Assembly (NCBI RefSeq): GCF_014842255.1
Contig: NZ_JACYVH010000001.1
Span: 704,174 to 768,173, forward strand
Direction: 5' to 3'
DNA from: Frigoribacterium sp. CFBP 13712
Lineage (GTDB): Bacteria; Actinomycetota; Actinomycetes; Actinomycetales; Microbacteriaceae
Length of the DNA stretch: 64,000 bases
Shown here: piece by piece, positions 41,768 through 48,976 of the stretch
Layout: each line of letters begins with the position of its first letter
How positions within the stretch are numbered: the stretch's first letter is position 1
Notes under the pieces: model-generated
What the model was told of the DNA's origin: nothing
Database searches by the model: none
What the model saw: only the letters and a program-made list of their open reading frames with translations
Made by a program: the position numbers and the translations under genes

Positions 41768-42316
41768 TCAGACCCGGGCGCGCGCGACGGCCGGCACCCC
41801 GACCGCGATCGAGCCGGCCGGCACGTCGCGCGTGACGACAGCGTTGGCGCCGACGATGCTGTCGTCGCCCACCGTGACGCCACCGAGCACGGCGGCCCCG
41901 GCACCGACCATCACGCCCCGACCGAGGGTGGGGTGCCGGCGACCGAGCGCGCCTCCTCGGCCCTTGCCCCCCAGGGTCACGCCGTGGAACAGCGTGCAGT
42001 CGTCGCCGACCACCGCGGTCTCGCCGATCACGACTCCCATGCCGTGGTCGATGAACAGCCGCCGACCGACCAGCGCACCGGGGTGGATCTCGACCCCGGT
42101 CGCGGTCCGGGCGAGCTGCGACAGCACGCGGGCAGCGAACCGTGCACCGAGGAGGCGCGGCGCACCTTCCGCACGCCACAGCCGCGAGGTCACGCGATGC
42201 GCCCACACCGCGTGCAGCCCCGAGTAGACGAGGGCGGTCTCGAGCCGCCCCCGAGCCGCGGGGTCGCGTCGCCGGACGGTGTCGAGGTCCTCCCGCAGGC
42301 GGGCGACCAGGTGCAT
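41768..42316 (-). CDS. cysE: serine O-acetyltransferase
   Basis: A 182-residue left-handed beta-helix enzyme (ATG 42316). It has the EpsC/CysE signature: GVEIHPGALVGRRLFIDHGMGVVIGETAVVGDDC, then LFHGVTLGGKGRG and RHPTLGRGVMVGAGA. It makes O-acetylserine from serine and acetyl-CoA, the substrate of the adjacent cysteine synthase one base upstream. Two 14-mer copies lie inside the gene in opposite orientation (41948-41960, read GRGGAL, and 42147-42160, read APRLLG). The length is close to that of short actinobacterial CysE proteins. Confidence 0.9.
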   Translation of the reverse strand: MHLVARLREDLDTVRRRDPAARGRLETALVYSGLHAVWAHRVTSRLWRAEGAPRLLGARFAARVLSQLARTATGVEIHPGALVGRRLFIDHGMGVVIGETAVVGDDCTLFHGVTLGGKGRGGALGRRHPTLGRGVMVGAGAAVLGGVTVGDDSIVGANAVVTRDVPAGSIAVGVPAVARARV

Positions 42317-42317
42317 G

Positions 42318-43256
42318 CTAGGCGCCTGCGAGGTCCTGGAAGAGCACCGTCGACAGGTACCGCTCACCGGTGTCGCAGACGATCGCGACGATGCGCTTGC
42401 CGGCGTTCTCGGGGCGCTTCGCGATCTCGAGGGCGGCGTGCATGATCGCGCCCGACGAGATGCCCGAGAGGATGCCCTCGTGGGTCGCGAGGTCGCGGGC
42501 GACGCGCAGGGCGTCGTCGAGCTCGACGGGGAACACCTCGTCGATCTGCGCGCGGTCGAGCACCTCGGGCACGAAGTTCGCGCCGATGCCCTGGATCTTG
42601 TGCGGGCCGGCCTTGCCCTGGCTGAGCAGCGGCGAGTCGGCGGGCTCGACGGCCACGACCTTCACGCCGGGCACCTGCTCGTGCAGCACGCGGCCGACGC
42701 CGGTGATGGTGCCGCCCGTGCCGACGCCGGCGACGAAGAAGTCGATGCGCCCGTCGGTGTCGCGGAGGATCTCGGGCGCGGTCGTCGTGCGGTGGATCTC
42801 GGCGTTCGCCTCGGTCTCGAACTGCTGGGCCCAGATGGCGTTCTCGGTCTCGTCGACGATCTGCTTGGCGCGCTCGACGGCGCCGCGCATCCCCTCGGGC
42901 CCGGGGGTCAGCACGATCTCCGCGCCGTAGGCCTTCATGACGGTGCGGCGCTCGACGCTCATCGTCTCGGGCATCGTGACGATCACCTTGTAGCCGCGAG
43001 CCGCGCCGACGAGGGCGAGCGAGATGCCGGTGTTGCCGCTCGAGCCCTCGACGATCGTGCCGCCGGGCTTCAACGCTCCCGACTTCTCGGCCGCATCGAC
43101 GATGGCGACGCCGAGCCGGTCCTTGACGCTGGCGCCCGGGTTGTAGAACTCGAGCTTCGCGAGGATCTCGGCACCGCCCTCGTCGGCGAGACGGTTGATC
43201 TTGACGAGCGGCGTGTCGCCGAATGCGGACGTGATGTCGGCGTGGATTCCGGGCAT
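42318..43256 (-). CDS. cysK: cysteine synthase A
   Basis: A 312-residue PLP enzyme. PLP Lys lies in YNPGASVKDRLGVAIVDAAE, the substrate loop in IVEGSSGNTGISLALVGAA, and the phosphate-binding GVGTGGTITGVGR and the C-terminal SGISSGA are present. It makes cysteine from O-acetylserine and sulfide. It is cotranscribed with cysE (1-nt gap), and the two proteins form the cysteine synthase complex in other bacteria. Confidence 0.93.
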   Translation of the reverse strand: MPGIHADITSAFGDTPLVKINRLADEGGAEILAKLEFYNPGASVKDRLGVAIVDAAEKSGALKPGGTIVEGSSGNTGISLALVGAARGYKVIVTMPETMSVERRTVMKAYGAEIVLTPGPEGMRGAVERAKQIVDETENAIWAQQFETEANAEIHRTTTAPEILRDTDGRIDFFVAGVGTGGTITGVGRVLHEQVPGVKVVAVEPADSPLLSQGKAGPHKIQGIGANFVPEVLDRAQIDEVFPVELDDALRVARDLATHEGILSGISSGAIMHAALEIAKRPENAGKRIVAIVCDTGERYLSTVLFQDLAGA

Positions 43257-43340
43257 GCGAGCCTCTTCCGTGAGCGATGTCTGTGCGTGCGGATCGAACC
43301 CTCATCCTAGGTCGGCCCCCTGCGCCACCGCCCCACCATG

Positions 43341-43400
43341 ACGCCACGTGATGGACACGACGCCATCTTTACTTCTGGCGTCGTGCCCACATCCTGGCGT
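43341..43400. repeat. nested inverted repeat, family B element
   Basis: Outer arms ACGCCA (43341-43346) and TGGCGT (43395-43400) surround an inner pair, 43350-43365 and 43376-43393, built on GACACGACGCCA. It overlaps the last codons of the AbiEi-like gene and lies just upstream of cysK. A second copy stands at 44535-44592. Confidence 0.7.
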
Positions 43401-44418
43401 TATGGCGAGGACGCAGCGGCACGCCGAGATCGCGCAGCGTCGAGGCGAGCGGAGCGAGGAGGGCGACGTCGTCCGAGTCGCACCGCCCGATGGCCCTCAC
43501 CCCGCCCGTGCGGAGCACCCGGCGCTCCCGCATCTTCTCGGCTCGGATCACGGCCGACGGAGCCCTTCCGCCCCGCATGGCCTCGTCGTCGTACTTCACG
43601 TTGCCGTCGAACTCGAGCGCGACGTCGCCCAGCACGAAATCGCACCTGCCCGCGAGGCCCTGACCGTCGTAGAACTCGACCTGCATGAGCGGCTCGGGCG
43701 CGCCGACCGTCAAGAGCGCCAGTCGACAGAGGGACTCGCCCCCGTTCTCGGCCCAGGGGGTCGCGAACTCGACCACCCTCCGGGCTGCGACGAGACCGCG
43801 GGTGCCACGAGACGCCTCGATCCTCTCGAGCAGGACGCCTCGGGTGAGATCGGCGGCCGCCTCGACCCGCTCCCGTCGCTGCTCTCGGTTCGGAGGCCAC
43901 GCTGCAGGCCCCGGCGAGAAGGCCCCCGCTCGGAGCGCCTCTCGTCGCAGGAGCGCGTCGACGCAGAGGACGGCGTCGGCGAAGGAGGCGCGGCGTGCGA
44001 CGTCGATGGCGGTCCGGTGCTCGGAGGTGACGAGGAGCCCGTCGATCTCGACGACGTCGCCGGGGGCGACGGGCCCCGCATGGCGGACCACTCGCTCGCT
44101 CACCTGAGTCCGGGTCCGCCGCGGGTCGATGACGTGGACGGGGCCTCGTGGCCACGTGGCACTGGGCAGCCCGTGCAAGACGGCGGCCGACGAGTGCGAG
44201 GCGATCGCGCCCGGAGCTAGTCGCGACATGACGGCGTGGACGGTCAAGCGATGCCGTGCACGCGGATCGAGCGCGTGCCACGCCGCGGACTCGACGAACA
44301 CCCCGGGGTGCAGGGTCTCGAGGTGTCCGCGTCGCGCGTCACGACGCAGGGCCGCGGCCTCGCGACTCTGCGAGCCGTGTGTCGCGGCGAAGATCAGCGG
44401 AGGCAGGGGGTCGGTCAC
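43369..44418 (-). CDS. AbiEi-like / DUF559-type protein
   Basis: A 349-residue soluble protein from GTG 44418. The N-terminal part resembles the type IV antitoxin AbiEi wing and domain region (REAAALRRDARRGHLETLHPGVFV, then AIASHSSAAVLHGLP). The C-terminal part has a PD-(D/E)XK-like pattern (LAGRCDFVLGDVALEFDGNVKYDD), as in DUF559 proteins. Many actinobacteria carry several such orphan genes; no AbiEii toxin gene is adjacent. Family-B inverted repeats lie at its 3' end and 126 bp upstream of its start. Composition is slightly less biased than its neighbours. Function is unknown. Confidence 0.75.
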   Translation of the reverse strand: MTDPLPPLIFAATHGSQSREAAALRRDARRGHLETLHPGVFVESAAWHALDPRARHRLTVHAVMSRLAPGAIASHSSAAVLHGLPSATWPRGPVHVIDPRRTRTQVSERVVRHAGPVAPGDVVEIDGLLVTSEHRTAIDVARRASFADAVLCVDALLRREALRAGAFSPGPAAWPPNREQRRERVEAAADLTRGVLLERIEASRGTRGLVAARRVVEFATPWAENGGESLCRLALLTVGAPEPLMQVEFYDGQGLAGRCDFVLGDVALEFDGNVKYDDEAMRGGRAPSAVIRAEKMRERRVLRTGGVRAIGRCDSDDVALLAPLASTLRDLGVPLRPRHNARMWARRQK

Positions 44419-44458
44419 CCGGCCAGCCTGCCCGGGCGCCGTCCGGTTGACACGCGCA

Positions 44459-44472
44459 CCGCGCCTCCTCGG
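44459..44472 (+). repeat. exact copy of the dispersed 14-mer
   Basis: CCGCGCCTCCTCGG in the upstream region of the AbiEi-like gene, 41 bp before its start codon. Confidence 0.7.
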
Positions 44473-44534
44473 GGACGAGCACCCCACCCGGATCAGCTGG
44501 GGAGGACACGTCCACGAGATCTGTTAGCACCACC

Positions 44535-44592
44535 CCGCCAAAAGGTGGATACGACGCCGGCTTTAAACCTGGCGTCGTGTCCACCTCCTGGC
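44535..44592. repeat. inverted repeat, family B element
   Basis: Arms GGTGGATACGACGCC (44544-44558) and GGCGTCGTGTCCACC (44571-44585) pair over 15 bp with one G-U. Flanking CGCCA and TGGCG add an outer stem. It lies just after the 3' end of the AGPS-like gene, so it may terminate that operon. It matches the element at 43341-43400. Confidence 0.7.
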
Positions 44593-44609
44593 GTCGAGCG
44601 CGGCGGCGG

Positions 44610-46307
44610 CTAGGCGCCGGTCACCTTGCCGGGGTTGAACACCCGCCCCGGGTCGGCCGAGTCGAACAGCCCCTGCATGACGGCGACGCCCTCGGGCGAG
44701 ACGTCCTGAGACATCCACGGCTGGTGCTCGAGGCCCACGCCGTGGTGGTGCGACACCGTCGCGCCGGTGTCGATGAACGCCTGCTGGATGGCGTGCTTGA
44801 CGACGTCGTACTCGGCCTCGGCGTCGGAGCCGTGCTCGAAGGCGAACGTGAAGTACAGGCACGCCCCCGAGTGGTACGAGTGCGACAGGTGGCCCATGAT
44901 CCAGCCCTGCTTGCCGATCTGGTCGAAGGCCTGGTTGGCGGCGGCGTACACGCGCGACGACACGTCGCGGAGCTTCGACCAGGGTGCGGCGGTCTCGCTG
45001 ACGTCCGCAGCGCCGCCGTGGTCCATGAAGAAGTCGCGCAGGTAGGGCGTGTCGAACTTCTTCTGGTCGTACAGCTTGCCGGGGCCCTTGCCGACGCTCA
45101 TGCCGCGGTTGGCCTTGACGATCTTCGCGACCGTCTTCTGGGTCTGGGCGACGTGCTCGGGGCTGCCCTCGTAGCCGATGAACGACAGGCACATCGCGTC
45201 GACGTCCCAGCCCTTGGCCTTCAGCACCTTCGGCAGCGCGTCGTTGACCATCTTCGAGATGCCCGTGCTCGCCTTCGAGGTGGCGAACGAGAACGCCGTC
45301 TCGTGCGCGTCGCTGACGCGGGTGACCGAGGGGTGCGCGTCGCTCTCGGCGATCGCCTGCATCGCCGCGAGGCCGTCGTGCCACGACGGGAACAGGTACG
45401 CGAGGATCTCGCGCTTCTCGGGCAGGCGGTGCACCTGCGCGGTGACCTCGGTGATGACGCCGAGACGCCCCTCCGACCCGATGATCATCTCGCGCAGCGA
45501 CGGCCCGGTCGACGCGCTCGGCACGGCGCGGATCGACAGGATGCCGCCGGGGCGGACGACGCGCAGGCCCTTGGTGATGTCGGCGATGTCGCCGTACTTG
45601 TCGCTCTGCATGCCGGACGAGCGGGTGGCGACCCAGCCGCCCATGGTCGAGTGGGTGAAGCTGTCGGGGAAGTGCCCGAGGGTCCAGCCGCGGGCGTTCA
45701 GCTGCTCTTCGAGGTCGGGGCCCTGGCCGCCGGCCTGGATGCGCGCGAGTCCGCTGTCTTCGTCGATGTCGAGCACCTTGTCGAGGCGCCCCATGTCGAG
45801 CGAGATGACCGTGCGGGTCTCGGCCGGCAGCGGCTCGAGGCTGCCGACGATGTTGCTGCCGCCGCCGAACGGGATGAGCACGAGGTCGGAGGCGACGGCG
45901 AGGTCGACGATGCTCTGCACCTCGGCCTCGTCGGCCGGGTAGACGACGACGTCGGGCACCCGCTCGAGGATCCCCGCGCGGATGCGGATCAGGTCGCGGA
46001 TGCTCTTGCCGTAGGTGTGCACGACGCGGTCGTGGTCGTCACGGGCCACGGCGCCGGGGCCGACGATCTGCTCGAGCGACTCGACCACCTCGGGCGCGGC
46101 GATCGACGCGGGCACCACGAGGTCGGCGAAGTCGAGCCCGGTGTCGTGGCCCTGCGACAGCTCGACGCCGACGATCTTCTTGACGAAGGGGGCGAAGCCC
46201 GGCTTGTCGTGGTGGTGGAAGGCGACGCCCTCGACGCCCCAGCCCCACCACTTCATGTGCTTCACGTCTACGACGGTGTCGCTCTTCTGCTGCTGGACGT
46301 CGGTCAC
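44610..46307 (-). CDS. AGPS-like FAD-linked oxidase (alkyldihydroxyacetone-phosphate synthase type)
   Basis: A 565-residue flavoprotein starting at GTG 46307 (GTGA overlap). Features: N-terminal KWWGWGVEG, FAD-binding LIPFGGGSNIVGSLEPLP, VATRSSGMQSDKYGDIAD, MIIGSEGRLGVITEV, and the C-terminal TVSHHHGVGLEHQPWM carrying the His cluster essential in eukaryotic AGPS. AGPS swaps the acyl chain of acyl-DHAP for a fatty alcohol, making the ether bond. It follows a PlsC-type acyltransferase and an SDR, and a fatty acyl reductase is encoded divergently, so an ether-lipid role is well supported by context. D-lactate-type oxidases are the main alternative. Confidence 0.82.
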   Translation of the reverse strand: MTDVQQQKSDTVVDVKHMKWWGWGVEGVAFHHHDKPGFAPFVKKIVGVELSQGHDTGLDFADLVVPASIAAPEVVESLEQIVGPGAVARDDHDRVVHTYGKSIRDLIRIRAGILERVPDVVVYPADEAEVQSIVDLAVASDLVLIPFGGGSNIVGSLEPLPAETRTVISLDMGRLDKVLDIDEDSGLARIQAGGQGPDLEEQLNARGWTLGHFPDSFTHSTMGGWVATRSSGMQSDKYGDIADITKGLRVVRPGGILSIRAVPSASTGPSLREMIIGSEGRLGVITEVTAQVHRLPEKREILAYLFPSWHDGLAAMQAIAESDAHPSVTRVSDAHETAFSFATSKASTGISKMVNDALPKVLKAKGWDVDAMCLSFIGYEGSPEHVAQTQKTVAKIVKANRGMSVGKGPGKLYDQKKFDTPYLRDFFMDHGGAADVSETAAPWSKLRDVSSRVYAAANQAFDQIGKQGWIMGHLSHSYHSGACLYFTFAFEHGSDAEAEYDVVKHAIQQAFIDTGATVSHHHGVGLEHQPWMSQDVSPEGVAVMQGLFDSADPGRVFNPGKVTGA

Positions 46308-47293
46308 CGGTGTGCTCCTTCGGACGGGTTGTCAGGCCCCAGGATACGGGCCGTGTTGGCGTCGCGGAGACGCAGGACCTCGGCGCGGACGCGCAGCGAG
46401 AAGGCCGCCGCGCCTTCGCCCTCGGCGGGCAGCATGGGGTCGCCGAACGCGACGCCCACGGGTAGCCGGCCGGGTCGCGGCCAGTTCGCGCCTCGCGGGT
46501 GCGCGATGTGCGCCCCGATCAGCGCGAGCGGCACGACCGGCACGTCGCAGGCGACCGCGAGCGCCGCGGCACCGGGCTTGAAGTGCCCGACCGTGCCGTC
46601 TTTCGAGCGCGTGCCCTCGGGGAACACAAGCACGGGGTAGCCCCGCTGCAGCAGCGACTTGGCGCTGACGGTCGGCTGGCCCGACCGACCGCGGGCAGCG
46701 GCTCGGGCGGCGGCCCGGCGGCGGGCGGAGCTCTGCGGCGTCGACCCGGCGGAGGCACCGGCCGAGGAGGCGCGGGTCGCGTCCGCCGCGGAGGCGGGGG
46801 TCCCCGAGCCCCGCTGCACCGGGAACGCGTTGAAGAAGAGCTCGGTCAGCTGGCGCCGCCAGGGCACGTCGAAGAAGTAGTCGGCCGCGGCGCCGGTCGC
46901 GAGGTAGCGGGCGAGGCGGCGGGGCAGCGCGCCGAGGATGAGCGGCGCGTCGAGGTGACTGGAGTGGTTCGCGACGACGACGAAGCCGCCCGAGAGCCCG
47001 TCGAGGCGGTCGCGGTCGATGACGGTGACATCGGTGATCGACCAGATGGTCGGCTTCAGGACCATCCGCTGCGCGACGTAGCGCGCCATGGCGTGCCGTC
47101 GGGAGCTGAAGCGGTCGCGCGCGTCGCTGGCCACGTCGCCGGCGCGCTGCGCGACGGCGTCCGCCCGCTGGGCGACGGCGTCGAGACGCGGGCGCTCCGG
47201 ACGCGGGGCGTCCTGCCGCGGGGCGTCCTCCCGCGGGGCGTTCTGCTGCGGCTCGTCGTCGCGCGGGCGATCGCGCCGGTCGCGGGGGCTCAC
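46304..47293 (-). CDS. PlsC-type glycerophosphate/DHAP acyltransferase
   Basis: A 329-residue protein. GTG 47293 is chosen for the GTGA overlap with the SDR stop; an ATG at residue 67 is an alternative. The N-terminal 65 residues are charged and low complexity. The domain has NHSSHLDAPLILGAL (H-x4-D), FPEGTRSKDGTVGHFKPGAA and VVPLALIG. An Ala/Arg-rich insertion (about 145-185) between these blocks holds an exact 14-mer (46762-46775, read TRASSA). It acylates lysophosphatidate, G3P or DHAP; the neighbours favour DHAP. Cotranscribed with the AGPS-like gene. Confidence 0.82.
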   Translation of the reverse strand: MSPRDRRDRPRDDEPQQNAPREDAPRQDAPRPERPRLDAVAQRADAVAQRAGDVASDARDRFSSRRHAMARYVAQRMVLKPTIWSITDVTVIDRDRLDGLSGGFVVVANHSSHLDAPLILGALPRRLARYLATGAAADYFFDVPWRRQLTELFFNAFPVQRGSGTPASAADATRASSAGASAGSTPQSSARRRAAARAAARGRSGQPTVSAKSLLQRGYPVLVFPEGTRSKDGTVGHFKPGAAALAVACDVPVVPLALIGAHIAHPRGANWPRPGRLPVGVAFGDPMLPAEGEGAAAFSLRVRAEVLRLRDANTARILGPDNPSEGAHR

Positions 47294-48069
47294 GGCTCGA
47301 CGGGCTTCCGACGACTGGACGAGATCTTCGCCGACGCCGCGCGCACGGCGCTCCGCGGAGCGTGCCGCACCAACCAGAAGAGCGCCCGGTACCGAACCGT
47401 GGGCATGGAGACCACCTTGCCTTTGTCGACGTCGCGCAGACACGCGGTCACGAGGTGTTCGGCGCTGAGCCACAACGCGTTGGGTATCGACGACGACCGG
47501 ATGCCGGCGCGCTGATGGAACTCCGTGCGGACCCAGCCGGGCAGCAGCGTCGTGACGCCGACGCCGGTGCCCTGCAGCTCGACCGAGAGGCTCTCGCCGA
47601 ACGAAGTCGCCCATGCCTTGATGGCGCTGTACCCGCCCATGGTCATGAACCCGGCCGTGCTCGAGACGATCACGATGCGACCGCGTCCGCGACCGCGCAT
47701 GGCTCGGGCACCGGCGCCCGACAGCACCAGCACGGCCCGGCACATCACCTCGAACGCGGCGTCGTGCGCGGCGACGTCCGTGGACGACAGCGGCGTGTGC
47801 ACGCCGAAGCCGGCGTTGTTGACCAGGAGGTCGATCGGGGCCGCCTCGTCCTCGAGTCGGGCGGCGACCCGGTCGACGTCGGCGCGGTCGCCGAGGTCGG
47901 CCGCGAGGACCTCCACGCGACGACCGAGCGCCCGCAGCTCGGTCGCCGTGGCGTCGAGTCGTGGGAGGTCTCTCGCGACGAGGACGAGGTCCCAGCCGCG
48001 ACGGGCGAGTTGGCGGGCGAATTCGGCTCCGATGCCGGACGTGCCCCCGGTGACGAGCGCTGTTGCCAT
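47290..48069 (-). CDS. short-chain dehydrogenase/reductase
   Basis: A 259-residue classical SDR from ATG 48069. Cofactor loop TALVTGGTSGIGAEFARQLARRG, NNAGFG, and the Ser-Tyr-Lys triad in IVIVSSTAGFMTMGGYSAIKAW. In an ether-lipid pathway it could reduce acyl- or alkyl-DHAP to the glycerol-3-phosphate form, but the family is too broad for certainty. First gene of the SDR-PlsC-AGPS operon. Confidence 0.87.
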   Translation of the reverse strand: MATALVTGGTSGIGAEFARQLARRGWDLVLVARDLPRLDATATELRALGRRVEVLAADLGDRADVDRVAARLEDEAAPIDLLVNNAGFGVHTPLSSTDVAAHDAAFEVMCRAVLVLSGAGARAMRGRGRGRIVIVSSTAGFMTMGGYSAIKAWATSFGESLSVELQGTGVGVTTLLPGWVRTEFHQRAGIRSSSIPNALWLSAEHLVTACLRDVDKGKVVSMPTVRYRALFWLVRHAPRSAVRAASAKISSSRRKPVEP

Positions 48070-48154
48070 GCCGCTTACGATACGGTCTGTAGGGCTCGCG
48101 ACGTGCATCGTGCCCGAACCACCACACGAGAGCGTCACGAGAGGATCGCAGGCC
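48070..48154. promoter_or_regulatory. divergent promoter of the two ether-lipid operons
   Basis: An 85-bp region separates the SDR operon (minus) and the ferritin-like/FAR operon (plus), so both must be driven from here. A TATCGT box lies about 10 bp upstream of the SDR start on the minus strand. A GAGAGGA ribosome-binding site (48139-48145) precedes the TTG at 48155. Confidence 0.5.
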
Positions 48155-48976
48155 TTGTCCACCCCGAGTGACCCCTACGACACCACCGACTTCGACATCC
48201 GCGAGTTCACCCTCACGGCCCAGGGCGCCTTCCGCGGCGAGCTCGAGCTCGACTCGTTCGCCACGGCGCCCCTCGGCGACGACACCCTCCGCCTGCTGCG
48301 CCACGTCGGGCGACTCGAGAGCGCCACGATGGAGCACCTGCGCAACCTGCTCGTCACCGCGACCCACAAGGACGCCCGCGTCACGGCCTTCCTGGTCACC
48401 TGGGCCTTCGAGAAGTTCTGGATCGCCGACGCGATCGACGCTGTGCTCGAGTCGCACGGGCAGCCCCGCCTCAAGGAGGTCGACGAGGGCCCCCGCCGGC
48501 ACAGCCCGTCCGAGGCCGTCGAGCGCCGCGGCCCGATCACGCGCGCCATCGAGGCCATGGGCAAGGGAGTTCCGATCGTCGCCGTGCACATGACCACCGG
48601 CCTCGTCGACGAGTGGGTCATGTCCGACGCCTACGACGTCCTGGTCGAGCGCGCCTCCGACCCGGCTCTGACGGCCGTCGTCGACCGCATCCGCGCCATC
48701 AAGGCGCGGCACGAGCGCTTCTTCGGCATCGAGTCGCGATGGCGTCTCGACGACTCGCCCCGCGCGGTCAAGCAGACCCGCGCCTCCCTGTCCACCGCGG
48801 TGCTGCCGATCGGCGCGATCGAGCGGGCCGACTCCGAACGGACCCTCTTCGACGCGCTCGTCTACGGCGGGGCCGAGGGGCACCTCAGGGCCGACGCCGT
48901 CGGCGAGCGGGTCGCAGCACTGCCCGGCCTCGACTCCACGATCGGTTCCGCCGTCACACGAAAGCTCACCGCATGA
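48155..48976 (+). CDS. ferritin-like protein with incomplete di-iron ligands
   Basis: A 273-residue helical protein from TTG 48155. It aligns along its length with the ferritin-like protein at 51333: LRHVGRLESATMEHLRNLL, AFEKFWIADAIDAVLESHG, VAVHMTTGLVDEWVMSDAYDVL and IKARHERFF. Compared with that paralogue the His of E-x-x-H in helix 2 is Ile (FEKFWI), and the Glu of the last E-x-R-H is Lys (IKARH). Two of the metal ligands are thus missing, so it probably does not bind a full di-iron centre and may be a partner subunit. Its stop overlaps the reductase start (ATGA). Confidence 0.8.
   Translation: MSTPSDPYDTTDFDIREFTLTAQGAFRGELELDSFATAPLGDDTLRLLRHVGRLESATMEHLRNLLVTATHKDARVTAFLVTWAFEKFWIADAIDAVLESHGQPRLKEVDEGPRRHSPSEAVERRGPITRAIEAMGKGVPIVAVHMTTGLVDEWVMSDAYDVLVERASDPALTAVVDRIRAIKARHERFFGIESRWRLDDSPRAVKQTRASLSTAVLPIGAIERADSERTLFDALVYGGAEGHLRADAVGERVAALPGLDSTIGSAVTRKLTA

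Noticed and set aside
43270..43320. tRNA-like GATCGAACCC stretch
   Set aside because: No cloverleaf arms or anticodon stem around it.
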